Assembly (NCBI GenBank): GCA_036250195.1
Contig: JAVHZZ010000011.1
Coordinates: 50,785,311-50,849,310 of the forward strand
Origin: Mixophyes australis
Lineage: Eukaryota; Chordata; Amphibia; Anura; Limnodynastidae
DNA: 64,000 bases
Direction: 5' to 3'
The notes under the pieces were generated by a model, which did not search any database, had not been told where the DNA came from, and saw only the letters and a list, made by a program, of their open reading frames with translations. Made by a program: the position numbers and the translations under genes. Of this stretch, positions 32,101 to 42,240 are shown piece by piece (the first letter of the stretch is position 1; every line of letters begins with the position of its first letter).

Positions 32101-35100
32101 TAGTCTACAGCCAGTGAGGTTAACTGAGAGTCAGAGTGAAGAACCAACAATGATAGTTGACATAGCTGGCAGGAAACAAACTTTTCTTGTAGATACAGGG
32201 GCGGCCCGATCTGTGATAACCTCTCCTTTCAATCTACAGGTGACCAGCAAAACTATTCCAGCTATGGGGGTGACGGGAAAAGTGTTACATTATCCTCTAA
32301 CTAAACCCGCCGAAGTTACTATCGGGCCTCTGCATACTAAGCATTCGTTTCTCTTGGCTGCAGCGGCTCCTACTAACTTGCTAGGGAGAGACTTGTTATG
32401 TAAAATGGGATGTGTCATATACTGTACTTCAGATGGTGTGTTCCTAGATATACCCGAGAAGGTTGCACATGAGGTACAGGACATATTGGACACCCCTCCA
32501 AGGTTAATGTTACACTCTCCTGTTATAGAACAAAGTCCATCTCAAGTAAAGGGGATGTTGCTGGAAATACCAGGTTCCCTATGGACCAGAGATGGACAGG
32601 ACACTGGACTGATGGCAAACGTAGCCCCTGTCATGGTCAATCTAAAAAGTGGTAGGATAGCTCCAAAAATCCCACAGTATCCATTAAAACCGGAGGTGGA
32701 ACTAGGGGTATATCCTGTTATTGAGAGGCTGTTACAACAAGGGATTTTAATTCGTACAGCAAGTACAGCAAATAGTCCCATTTTCCCTGTGAAGAAGAGT
32801 GGGGGGAGGGGCTATAGATTAGTCCAGGACTTAAGGGGAATTAACAAAGTTGTTGAGAGCCAATTCCCCGTAGTGCCGAATCCAGCTGTCATCCTCATGC
32901 AGATTCCACCGTCTGCCAGTCATTTTACTGTCATTGATCTATGTTCTGCTTTCTTTTCAGTCCCTCTTCACCCTGACTGCCAATACCTTTTTGCATTCTC
33001 CTACAGGGGAGTGCAATACACATGGACCAGACTACCCCAGGGGTTCATTGACAGCCCCAGTATTTTCTCCCAAGCCTTACATGACTGTTTGCAATCCTTT
33101 CAACCCCACAATGGGTCTGTTCTAATTCAATATGTGGACGATTTGTTGTTGTGCTCTGATTCTTTTATGTCATGTTTACATGATACTAAATTGTTGTTGC
33201 TTCATCTTTCACAAACAGGGCACAAGGTGGCAAAGGTTAAATTACAGCCATGTCAGACTAAGGTCAAATACTTAGGACACTGCCTCACTAAGGGGCTAAG
33301 ACACCTGACAACCGACAGAATTGAGGCCATACAACACATGACCCTGCCGCAGAGCCAGAAGCAGATTCGTACTTTCTTGGGGATGTGTGGATACTGTAGG
33401 TCCTGGATCCCAGGTTTTTCTATTCTGGCATTACCATTGCAGGAGCTAGTCTCTTCCTCAAAACCAGAACGTGTCGTACACACAGAAGAGTCGGAGCAAG
33501 CGTTCTTTAATCTTAAAGATAGTCTGACAAAAGCACCTGCATTGGGAATACCTGATTATGAAAAGCCTTTTGAGCTATTTTGTACAGAAGCTGATGGCTG
33601 TGCAGCAGGTGTCCTCACACAGAAACATGGTGACGCTAGCAGACCGGTAGCATACTACAGTGCACAATTAGACAATGTGGCAAGGTCACTCCCAACATGT
33701 CTCAGAAGTGTAGCAGCAACGGCCCTTCTAGTAAGTAAGAGCGAGGATGTAGTATTAGGACATAATTCAACCATCTATACACCCCATGCTGTATCAGCTC
33801 TGTTAAATTCAGCCCAAACCAGACATGTTTCTTCAGCTAGATTCACAAAGTGGGAACTAGCCCTGATGGCACCCTCAAACATCACCATCAAACGATGTAG
33901 CACCCTAAATCCAGCTACATACCTTCCGTATGTGTCTCAAGAGACACAAAGGGTGGGAGGTGAGGAGACCCTGGTTGATGATGAGTTAGGCAAGAATACT
34001 GACACGCATGACTGTATGGAACACCTGAATCAGACCTTTACTGCAAGGCCCGACATACGTGACACCCCCTTAGAAAATGTAGATTTTACGTTTTATACAG
34101 ACGGAAGTTGCCATAGACAGACAGAGACAGGAGAGCTATGTACTGGTTACGCTGTTGTAGACGATCAGGATGTGGTAGAAGCTGAACCCCTTGGTCCACC
34201 TCACTCAGCCCAGGTGGCGGAACTAGTAGCACTAAGGAGAGCGTGTGAATTGGCAGAGGGTAAATCAGCCAACATATATACTGACTCTAGGTACGCCTTC
34301 GGGGTAGTGCATGATTTTGGGGCCCTTTGGCGTCTTAGAAACTTTACGACAGCAGCAGGTACACCAGTGGCACACTCACAACACATAAAAGGACTTCTGA
34401 CAGCGATACAGTTACCCAGAACAGTAGCCGTCATAAAGTGCAAAGCCCATACCTTTGAAGAAGACCCAGTGTCATTGGGCAACAACAGGGCAGACGAAGC
34501 TGCTAAATGGGCAGCAGGGCAACCTATGACTGTATCGACCGAGACTATGATGGTTTTTCAGACATTAGACACGCAGAAATTAATTGAAATGCAAGATTTG
34601 TGTTCCCTGCAGGAGAAGGCGGTCTGGAAGGCGAAGGGATGTGGTCAAGAGTCCTCAGGACTCTGGAGGGATGGACAAGGTAAGCCTGTAGCTCCCCGAA
34701 CATACTATCCAAGCCTGGCTGAAGCAGCACACGGCCTGACTCACCTGGGTAAAGAAGGTATGTGCAAACTGGTGAGAGCATACTGGTGTGCTCCCGGATT
34801 TTCCTCTCAAGCTGGTAAGAAAGCAATGTCATGTCTTACTTGTTTGAGGAAAAATGTTGGGAAAACTATTCCAACTGAGCCATCCCACATCCCTCCTACA
34901 GACGGACCTTTTCAGGTAATACAAATTGACTATATCCAACTACCACCGTGCAGGAATCTAAAGTATGTGTTAGTGTGTATTGATGTGTTTTCCGGTTGGG
35001 TAGAAGCATATCCGGCAGCCACTAATACTGCTGTGTTCACTGCAAAGAAAATTGTACAAGACTTTGTGTGTAGGTTCGGTATCCCTAGAATCATTGAAAG

Positions 35101-35758
35101 TGATAGGGGTACCCATTTTACTGGTGATGTCTTCCAAAATATGTGTAAACTCATGGGAATCAGTAGCAGACTTCACACCCCTTACCGACCACAAGCCAGT
35201 GGTAAGGTGGAGAGAGCAAATGGTACTATAAAGAACAAACTAGGTAAGATAATGGCTGAAACTGGGTTGGCATGGCCTGAGGCTTTGCCGTTGGTCCTCC
35301 ACAGCATTCGAACCACTCCTAGACCTCCTCTTAATCTGTCCCCCTTTGAGATACTGTTCGGACGACAACCTCATTTGATCGTGAGTCCACAAGACGACTT
35401 AAAGTGTAATAATGAAGTGACTGTACAATATCTTATAAGAATGAGTAGACAGCTGAAACAACAACAACAAAAACTAAAAATGCTGTCACCTGGTATGCCA
35501 GAGACGAACTGTCATGATGTTGAACCTGGAGACTATGTTATGATCCGCAATTTCTTACGTTCAGGTTGTTTAACAGACCGTTGGGAAGGCCCGTACCAAG
35601 TGCTGCTGACCAGTACTACATCACTGAAGGTTGCAGAGAGAGACACTTGGGTCCATTCCACCCACTGCAGGAGAGTCCATAATCCGGAGAAAGTGCAAGA
35701 CAAGACTCAGACCGACGACATAGAGCTGTCACTTGTGAGCCTGTTCCGGGAGACCTAA
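32084..35758 (+). CDS. pol: ERV pol polyprotein: protease, RT, RNase H, integrase (1224 aa)
   Basis: Pol matures Gag, copies the RNA genome and integrates the DNA. Numbering starts after the UAG. Protease has the active site DTGAARS at 37-43. Reverse transcriptase shows LPQGFIDSP and the catalytic YVDD at 350-353. RNase H starts near 660 with YTDGS (catalytic D673). Integrase has the HHCC zinc motif H883, H887, C917, C920, and the D,D35E triad D949, D1007, E1043. The C-terminal domain has GPYQV at about 1169, the GPY motif of gamma/epsilon-type integrases. All catalytic residues are present and no stop interrupts the frame. The first GTG in the frame is at 32114, but translation is expected as Gag-Pol readthrough, so the region is given from 32084. 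The UAA lies 57 bases before the env ATG. Confidence 0.94.
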   Translation, partial: GSGHTCSLQPVRLTESQSEEPTMIVDIAGRKQTFLVDTGAARSVITSPFNLQVTSKTIPAMGVTGKVLHYPLTKPAEVTIGPLHTKHSFLLAAAAPTNLLGRDLLCKMGCVIYCTSDGVFLDIPEKVAHEVQDILDTPPRLMLHSPVIEQSPSQVKGMLLEIPGSLWTRDGQDTGLMANVAPVMVNLKSGRIAPKIPQYPLKPEVELGVYPVIERLLQQGILIRTASTANSPIFPVKKSGGRGYRLVQDLRGINKVVESQFPVVPNPAVILMQIPPSASHFTVIDLCSAFFSVPLHPDCQYLFAFSYRGVQYTWTRLPQGFIDSPSIFSQALHDCLQSFQPHNGSVLIQYVDDLLLCSDSFMSCLHDTKLLLLHLSQTGHKVAKVKLQPCQTKVKYLGHCLTKGLRHLTTDRIEAIQHMTLPQSQKQIRTFLGMCGYCRSWIPGFSILALPLQELVSSSKPERVVHTEESEQAFFNLKDSLTKAPALGIPDYEKPFELFCTEADGCAAGVLTQKHGDASRPVAYYSAQLDNVARSLPTCLRSVAATALLVSKSEDVVLGHNSTIYTPHAVSALLNSAQTRHVSSARFTKWELALMAPSNITIKRCSTLNPATYLPYVSQETQRVGGEETLVDDELGKNTDTHDCMEHLNQTFTARPDIRDTPLENVDFTFYTDGSCHRQTETGELCTGYAVVDDQDVVEAEPLGPPHSAQVAELVALRRACELAEGKSANIYTDSRYAFGVVHDFGALWRLRNFTTAAGTPVAHSQHIKGLLTAIQLPRTVAVIKCKAHTFEEDPVSLGNNRADEAAKWAAGQPMTVSTETMMVFQTLDTQKLIEMQDLCSLQEKAVWKAKGCGQESSGLWRDGQGKPVAPRTYYPSLAEAAHGLTHLGKEGMCKLVRAYWCAPGFSSQAGKKAMSCLTCLRKNVGKTIPTEPSHIPPTDGPFQVIQIDYIQLPPCRNLKYVLVCIDVFSGWVEAYPAATNTAVFTAKKIVQDFVCRFGIPRIIESDRGTHFTGDVFQNMCKLMGISSRLHTPYRPQASGKVERANGTIKNKLGKIMAETGLAWPEALPLVLHSIRTTPRPPLNLSPFEILFGRQPHLIVSPQDDLKCNNEVTVQYLIRMSRQLKQQQQKLKMLSPGMPETNCHDVEPGDYVMIRNFLRSGCLTDRWEGPYQVLLTSTTSLKVAERDTWVHSTHCRRVHNPEKVQDKTQTDDIELSLVSLFRET

Positions 35759-35815
35759 AGCCTGCAGTTGAGACACCTGAACCAGAGACGTTACCTCAGA
35801 ACTATCTTTCCAGCG

Positions 35816-37606
35816 ATGGAGTGGCGGTTTTTGTTTTTCTTTTGTTCCAGGATTTTCCTTGTTTTTACTTTTTCTAGGACATTCTATTTTTGTGAAGGAG
35901 GATGGAGGAGAGAGGAGAGTTCTGGGAGTGATACGGATGAAATAGAGGCCGAAGAAAAGTTAATAGGATATCCTGAGCAGCCCATTATCAAACTTGGTCC
36001 AGGGGTTATGAAAAGGTCTGCTAGCTCAGGAACTCATAGGCAGTGTGAGGGGCTATTGTCTGATGAGTATTGTATCTGCAAGTTCTGCAACTCCCTAGTT
36101 GACGAGAGATGCATCCAACGATGCCAGTCCCCCAGTACTCTGAATATAGGCGGGCATCCTTTGGAGGATTATCACTCCCTGGTGGGTAAGGTGCTAAACC
36201 AAACTGAGTGTTGGGTGTGCTCTCACGTGCCTCAAGGGCAGCATAACATAGGACTAGTGCCATTCCCGCTAAACATATCCGAAGTACTCGAATTAAGGGG
36301 TGGGAGGCCCATAGAAGGGAGGTACAATAACACTAGGTCCCCTAGTCTGACGCTTCGACAATACTCCCTAGGCAGATCGTTGCTGTGCCTAAACATATCT
36401 CATGCAAAGCGCCTGGAGAATTGGGAGGCTGACCTATCAGATCAGACAATGGCTCGCCACACTCATTTTAGAGAGAGACTCACAAGGTCACTACTAGGCA
36501 GGAATGCTGATGGAAGTCACAAGTTAGGGCGTATAACCAAACATAAGAAGGTATCTATTGGAAAAGTCTCTACAGATAAATGTGAAAATATCATTAATGC
36601 CGACACGTGTCTAGAACAAATGGAGACACTAGGCATGGGTAGTTTTATCAAAACTCTGTGTGATATAATTCATGGGCATACTGTTCCTTATGTTCTCCCT
36701 GATGATGTGTATTTTGTTTGTGGGAGGAAAGCTTATTCCTGGGTGACTCCGAGTTCCAAGGGCTTGTGTTTCTTAGCTAAACTGGTTCCTGAAATCATGA
36801 CTATTACTCATGAAGAAATGGTAGATATTCACAAGACTACATCACCACCATACATACACACACAGTATGAACACCGTGGCAAGAGAAATATGATTCCTGG
36901 TGAGGAACCCATAGCTACAAAATTGATTAGTGAAACTGCTGGTTTCCAAGTTATGGTTGCTCTAGATCTCACCAGGACCGCTCGGGGAACATTAAACTTT
37001 AAATATATCCAAGACCTAGCTAAATTAATAGATAATATCACCGAGATGTATGATGACACTTTCAGGTATACAGGAAGGGAGCTACAAGCGTACAAAAAGG
37101 AGTTGGTGCAACATAGACTGGTACTAAATTATCTCACCTCTATTACTGGTGGGTACTGTGTGACACTGGCCACCCAGTTCGGTGTCAAATGTTGCACGTA
37201 CATTACTAATAATACGGAAGACCCTAAAGAGGTTATAGACCGGAAGATGGATGAAATTTTGCAGCTGAAATGGGAATTTCGAAAGAGCCATAATTCTTCG
37301 TTATATGAGGTCGGGGAAAAGGTGGCGGGTTGGTTCTCATGGTTGAACCCAGCAAAATGGTTCTCCGGTCTGGGGGAGTGGGTACAGGAAATGATTGCGA
37401 GTGTAGGTAAGCTCCTTCTCCTTATACTGGGTGTCATCTTAGCAATTGGTTTAGTTGTCAAATGTGTTCCTACTGTGTTGAAGTGTGGAAAACGGTCTCA
37501 TGGGAGTAACACTGAGAAAGAGACTGAAAGGGTGGTACCAGATACCGAGATCATGGTCTGTGAAGAAGTATTGTATAATCCTGAACTTGAAACGGTGATT
37601 GGGTGA
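35816..37606 (+). CDS. env: ERV envelope glycoprotein (596 aa)
   Basis: Env would mediate receptor binding and membrane fusion from a spliced RNA. The ATG at 35816 places a hydrophobic signal peptide at residues 5-25. The surface subunit contains a CWVC motif at 132-135 (the CXXC of gamma-type Env) and several N-X-S/T sites. A dibasic RGKR motif at 354-357 fits furin cleavage. The transmembrane subunit (358-596) has C448 and C459-C460, a CX10CC arrangement, longer than the CX6CC typical of gamma-type Env. A Trp-rich membrane-proximal stretch (GWFSWLNPAKWFSGLGEW) precedes a transmembrane helix at about 533-555 and a cytoplasmic tail of about 40 residues. The frame is intact. A classic strongly hydrophobic fusion peptide right after RGKR is not obvious, so the cleavage site is inferred. 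Confidence 0.9.
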   Translation: MEWRFLFFFCSRIFLVFTFSRTFYFCEGGWRREESSGSDTDEIEAEEKLIGYPEQPIIKLGPGVMKRSASSGTHRQCEGLLSDEYCICKFCNSLVDERCIQRCQSPSTLNIGGHPLEDYHSLVGKVLNQTECWVCSHVPQGQHNIGLVPFPLNISEVLELRGGRPIEGRYNNTRSPSLTLRQYSLGRSLLCLNISHAKRLENWEADLSDQTMARHTHFRERLTRSLLGRNADGSHKLGRITKHKKVSIGKVSTDKCENIINADTCLEQMETLGMGSFIKTLCDIIHGHTVPYVLPDDVYFVCGRKAYSWVTPSSKGLCFLAKLVPEIMTITHEEMVDIHKTTSPPYIHTQYEHRGKRNMIPGEEPIATKLISETAGFQVMVALDLTRTARGTLNFKYIQDLAKLIDNITEMYDDTFRYTGRELQAYKKELVQHRLVLNYLTSITGGYCVTLATQFGVKCCTYITNNTEDPKEVIDRKMDEILQLKWEFRKSHNSSLYEVGEKVAGWFSWLNPAKWFSGLGEWVQEMIASVGKLLLLILGVILAIGLVVKCVPTVLKCGKRSHGSNTEKETERVVPDTEIMVCEEVLYNPELETVIG

Positions 37607-37623
37607 TAGTTTATTACACTATC

Positions 37624-37634
37624 AAAGGGTGGAA
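37624..37634 (+). promoter_or_regulatory. Polypurine tract of ERV
   Basis: AAAGGGTGGAA ends two bases before the 3' LTR and is interrupted by a single T. It is the expected start point for plus-strand DNA synthesis. Confidence 0.75.
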
Positions 37635-37635
37635 C

Positions 37636-38451
37636 TGTCGAAGTCAGTAAATTGGATAAAGTCATTTCAATTAAAGTCTAGCAAACTTGGTTGTCTTTGT
37701 CTGAAAAGATGCGTACGGTACGCATCGACGTACAAGGGCACGCTACGGCGTGAAAGGGCGTACGCATCCACTACACGTGGCAGCAACAGTAATTGGTCTT
37801 TTACCATACATTCACACAAACACACATTCTTATAAAATAGTACACATTATTGGTAGTTGCAACACATAGTCAGTTATGTCGAAATATAGTAGTATTTATA
37901 TGTTATATCAGAGTTACATGCATATTAGTGAAATACACAGAACGGGTTAAAGGAATAACATCATGAGTGGTATCATAATGAACCTTGTTACATATCCTAC
38001 TGTTTGGTTCACTCTGCGAGTTATGAATGATAGGGAATTATGAACTACTTAAGACTAAGGAATTCTGGCGGGAAGAGCAGAGCATACCCCCTGCAGAGAT
38101 GACCCCCTCCTTTGGATTCCTTAGGATGAACCAGCCAATGATTGACGACCCCTTGGACATTCCTGAGACCCGGACCAATAGATGCAAGCCATACCATCTT
38201 CATTGCATTACTGTATTTCATTGTGTATATAAGCAGCAGCTTGTGATCCAGAGTGCAGACTTCTTGTCCCCAGACTTCAGGATTGAATGACTGCACTGGA
38301 TCCAGAGCGCCTGCGATAAGTAACGGCTGTATTTACTATTACTTCGCTTGAGCATATTTTTTTCCACTTATTGCGAATAAATCTTTGTGCGTTGGAAACA
38401 CAAATCGAGGTTCGACAATCGTTATTGGTTAGCAACAATACGCACATAACA
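37636..38451 (+). repeat. ERV 3' LTR (816 bp)
   Basis: Same length and ends as the 5' LTR. The poly(A) signal AATAAA is at 38376-38381 and the TATA box at 38226-38232. Two substitutions distinguish it from the 5' copy (C near 38207, A near 38434). Because it is in the sense direction of TRIM29, its poly(A) signal could also act on the host transcript. Confidence 0.93.
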
Positions 38452-38739
38452 ACATGAATAAGAGCAAAACTATTTTTTGAAAATACAGCTGCAGGCGCAC
38501 AATGGTCTTGGGTAAATGCCAATTAGTATTTTTTAGTATTAAACATAAAGAAATGTCTTTACATGTTTTATGTGTCTAATGAAAGCAAGGTGAATTGCTT
38601 TGTCATCCTAACTTGCTTCATATATGATATGTATAAGCTAATTAAGAAATGAAATTGTTACATATCTCACATATATATGCCTTCCTTTAAATGGCAAGAA
38701 TGTTTTTGGATGCACACATTATAAGCATTACAAATGAAT
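38452..38739. repeat. Right half of tandem-duplicated unit after the ERV
   Basis: It starts with the second ACAT of the target duplication and matches about 42345-42610 (landmarks GGTAAATGNCAATTAGTATTTT and AGCTAATTAANAAAT). It continues at about 39550 after a MITE insertion. Confidence 0.7.
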
Positions 38740-39286
38740 GGCCATATTCATTAAAGAAATATAAATCCAGATAAGTGCCGTATTTTGTCCGTTTCTGTGC
38801 ATGCTCAGAAACGGACTACACGCCAGTGAATGTGAGTGTATGTAATTTATCTTCAAACGCAAATGACACTTTCGACTGCCTACAATTTCAAAGGCAGAAC
38901 TGGTGAGGGTAGGGGTGTATGCATGTAGCCAATGTACAGTAAGGGCATGCTAAGTCCGGGCGCACACATCAGTCTGATTTAAGCTCTGTGCATCCCTAGG
39001 GTGCGTGATTTTTAGCCGTATCACTTGCACCAGCTACAGTTCAGGTGATGACTGACATTTATGCATGCCAGAACCTGTCTTTACAATTAAGAGCAACTGT
39101 AAAAATGTACTGTGTACAGTAGACATTACTAATATCCTGATAAATGTATGTCATATAAAAAAAAGTGAAATTTATTTTTCAATAAATTTTTATTAATGAT
39201 TATATTATTAATAGGTCTTAATGTCTTTTATGTATTTTATCTGTGCCTTCTGATGGGCTGATGGTTATATATATATATATAGATAG

Positions 39287-39319
<33 letters not shown>

Positions 39320-39549
39320 GATAGATATATAAAAACATGCATATGCATTGTATGTATTCTGCAGTGTGCTGTGTCTGTTTGCATACAGCAAGTGCCTTAT
39401 AGGGGGAGCGTACTTATAATCATATTCAATTAGAAATTTATCTTCAGATACACTTGTGCTTCAATATGGGCGTACTTCCATGCAATTCCTGTCCAATTTA
39501 AAAATATTTGCATATTGCGTTTACTTTGCATTCCTTAATGAATCAGGCC
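38740..39549. mobile_element. MITE of the GGCC…TTCATTAA family (810 bp)
   Basis: Left end GGCCATATTCATTAAAGAAA and, inward from the right, GGCCTGATTCATTAAGGAAT are imperfect inverted repeats of about 25 bp. The element splits the duplicated unit, whose paralogue at 42.6 kb lacks it. It contains TA/GATA microsatellite sequence at about 39268-39330. Relatives lie at 44399-44706 and 60250-61496. No transposase. Confidence 0.65.
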
Positions 39550-39829
39550 TGAAGGGTTTAAATGTTTAATTGCTGTTTAGATACTTTACAAGGTCTCACT
39601 GAATATACAGTAAATAATGTAAATAAGGTTTTAATGTGTATCACCATGGTCATTACTACCTGAAAATGTAAAGCAAGGTGTTTTGTGTGGATACTGTATA
39701 AACAAAGTACTGATAATTATGTTGAAATGTGACCAGTCCAAAAAGTGCCAAAATAAGCTCAGCACAGGGGTGAGAAGAGCCTCAGTGACAAAGGGGTTAG
39801 GGATATGCTAATTGTATCTGTGTCTGGGC

Positions 39830-40209
39830 CAGGGCCGGTGCTAGGGTACATGGCGCCCTAGGCATTTTGAAAAAATCGGCGCCCCCCCCCCCCCCGTAAA
39901 AATCGGCGCCGACCCCCCCCCCTGCAAAAACGGCGCCCTCCTCCCTCCTCACCCCGTTTTTCCTTACCTCACCACCGCCGCCTCTCTGCTCCGTCTCCTC
40001 CCCTCCACTCACTGACACTAGTGAGTGGAGGAGGAGGAGACAGAGCAGAGAGGCGGTGGTGGTGAGCAATAGCCTCTTCCCCCCTCCCCCGTGCATCTGA
40101 ATGCTGTGCGGCGGCCGTGACAGGTATGGTCAGCGGTCGCCGCACAGTTTTAAAGTAATTTTCATTCTGGAGGGCGCCCTAACCTTGCCTAATGGGAGCG
40201 CCGGGCCTG
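39830..40209. mobile_element. 380-bp GC-rich hAT-type element with internal hairpin
   Basis: An exact 8-bp target-site duplication GTCTGGGC (39822-39829 and 40210-40217) flanks ends CAGGGCCGGTGC and CGCCGGGCCTG. A hairpin with arms of about 45 bp (39968-40012 and 40021-40066) sits in the middle, next to C homopolymers at about 39884-39922. Non-coding. Confidence 0.85.
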
Positions 40210-40380
40210 GTCTGGGCTATACTTTAATGTTCATTTCTGTGGAGCTCGGCTCCTCTTCCTTTATCAGTTGGAGTACCACAAAGCGCAGTACTTGGCCCCT
40301 TGCTATTCTCTATCTATAACACTTCTCTTGGAAAATTAATAAGCTCCTTTGGATTTCAGCATCATCTCTATGCGGATGAA

Positions 40381-41027
40381 CGTAAATCATGTGTATGCAC
40401 AACAAATTCAGCAAGGAGCGGGAGTGAAGATACATGTGGTGATGAATACGGGTGTAACCCTGATCTGCTCTACTAGACAGGTCACTACAGGACACATCCA
40501 ATTTCTCTGTGGATTATAAACTTATAAAAGAACGCACAGATAAAAAAAAAGTATTCAATTAATGTCACAGTTAAAGTTTTTTTTTAATTTCCATGACATT
40601 CATTTATTAGTATGATATAAATGACTACTGTACATAAAATACAGTTTTACAGTTCATCCTGATTGCAAACACATGTCTTAGCACACATACTCAGCCGACA
40701 TCACTAGTAATCGGCACTTAGACTATACCTGTAGCTGGAGCAAGAGATACGGTTGAAAAGCCAGTACCTGAGAGCTTTAATCGGACGCTGCTGCGTGTAC
40801 ATGAGCTTGGCACACTCTTACTGTACATTGAATACATGCATACACCCCTTCCCCACCCCGTTCCCTCCCTGAAATTATAGGCTGTAGTAAATGTTTTTTG
40901 CGCTCGAAGTTTAATTAAATGTTGCTGCTTTCTGTTGCATATGGTCCGGTTGTGCGCATGTGCAGAGTAATTGTGCAGATTATGCACACAAAATCGCTGT
41001 TTATGTCTCTTAATGAATCATTAATTA
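40381..41027. other. Unassigned insert within the LINE fragment
   Basis: These bases are absent from the paralogous LINE copy, so they are an insertion or rearrangement. I see no clear terminal repeats, target duplication or coding sequence. Confidence 0.4.
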
Positions 41028-41511
41028 TCTCACTGTCTGTGTTGGTTTGTGTTACTGACTGTCTTTTTGCATTTCATTTTGGATGTCCTCTCGCCAACTC
41101 AATCTCAATCTTTCAAAAACAATGTTAATAATATTCCTACCTGCCAACAAAAGTTACCTTCTATATCTGTTGACAACATGACCATAAATCCCACCTCACA
41201 AGCTCGCTGCCTAGGTGTGATCCTTGACTCAGAACTATACTTTGTTCCTCACATCGACTATATCTATATCATGTTACATACATCTAAAAAACATTTCTAG
41301 AATACGCACATATTTCACACAAGACACTGCAAAAACTTTAATTAATTTACACTTCATGTCCTTCATCGATTATTGCAATTTCTTCCTTACTGATCTTCCC
41401 CTAAAATCTATTTTGCATGCAGCGGCTAGACTGATTTTCCTTGCAAATCATTCTTCATCTGCTGAGCCACTCTGTCAGTCTCTACATTGTTTGCCTGTTT
41501 TTCCCCAAATC

Positions 41512-41670
41512 CAGGGGAGGGCTGGCAAGCTTTAGCCTGGGGGGCAAGACTCGACTCAGCAGCCTATTTTAAATGAAAAATAAATGCAGGTGGCCTGTGA
41601 CCCAGCCCAAGGTAGACCACTATGGGACCTGCCCAGATACCCCCCTGCCCCCCAGGCCAGCCTGCCCCTG
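41512..41670. mobile_element. 159-bp hAT-type MITE
   Basis: An exact 8-bp duplication CCCAAATC (41504-41511 and 41671-41678) flanks ends CAGGGGAGGGCTGG and, from the right, CAGGGGCAGGCTGG. It interrupts the LINE between the motifs for PVFPQIQ and IQYKIL, so the uninterrupted LINE at 49200 is its empty site. Confidence 0.88.
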
Positions 41671-42240
41671 CCCAAATCCAATATAAAATACTTCTAATAA
41701 CATACAAGGCCATCAACAAAACTGCACTTACATACATCTCCTCACTTATCTCAAAATTTCTCCCAACTAGATGCTTCCATTCTGCACAAGAGCTACATCC
41801 CTCATCTACTCTGATTATATGCTCCTATTCTCGGTTACAGGACTTGTTCGAGGCGGCACCCACTTTGTGCAATTCCCTCCAACACGCAATAAGATTTTCA
41901 ACAACCCTCTTAGCTTCTCTAGGTTACCCTATTACCACTCTTTACACAGTTAACCCAAGACAGAAGCCCTTTGACCAACATTGCTATGTGACTTGATCAT
42001 ATAGCCCACTAAGCACTTTTTACTTTTTGCATTCTGGCTGAACCAATAAGCAATATGTAGCAATAACCTTAGGTATCAAACTCCCATTGTCCCATAGATT
42101 GATAGCTTGTGAGCAGGGCCTTTTTACCTCTCTGTCTGTCTGTATTACACAGTATTGTTTTATCACTATGTTTGTTCCCAATTGTAAAGCACTATACAAT
42201 ATGCTGGCGCTATATAAATAAATGTTGGTGATGATGATTT

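Larger units (their letters stand above)
28654..38451 (+). mobile_element. Complete endogenous retrovirus (gamma/epsilon-like), 9798 bp
   Basis: The order is 5' LTR (28654-29469), primer binding site (29472), about 1-kb leader, gag (30464-32083), pol (32084-35758), env (35816-37606), purine tract (37624-37634) and 3' LTR (37636-38451). The gag, pol and env reading frames are uninterrupted. The provirus lies in TRIM29 intron 2 in the direction of the gene. One zinc knuckle, protease encoded after the gag stop in the pol frame, a GPY-type integrase tail, a tRNA-Pro-like primer site and a 4-bp target duplication all point to class I (gamma/epsilon-like) retroviruses. No accessory gene or dUTPase was recognised. 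Closer placement needs a phylogeny. Confidence 0.95.
40218..42240 (+). pseudogene. L2/CR1-type LINE fragment, broken copy 1
   Basis: The sequence matches the better-preserved copy at 48430-49800: TTTATCAGTTGGAGTACC, the reverse-transcriptase segment up to CTCTATGCGGATGA (40367-40380), then from about 41028 to the 3' end. It is interrupted by about 650 bp of unassigned DNA (40381-41027) and by a 159-bp hAT MITE (41512-41670). It ends with GCGCTATATAAATAAATG and a GATGAT tail. Stops and frameshifts throughout. The C-terminal residues match L2/CR1-type ORF2. Confidence 0.8.
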
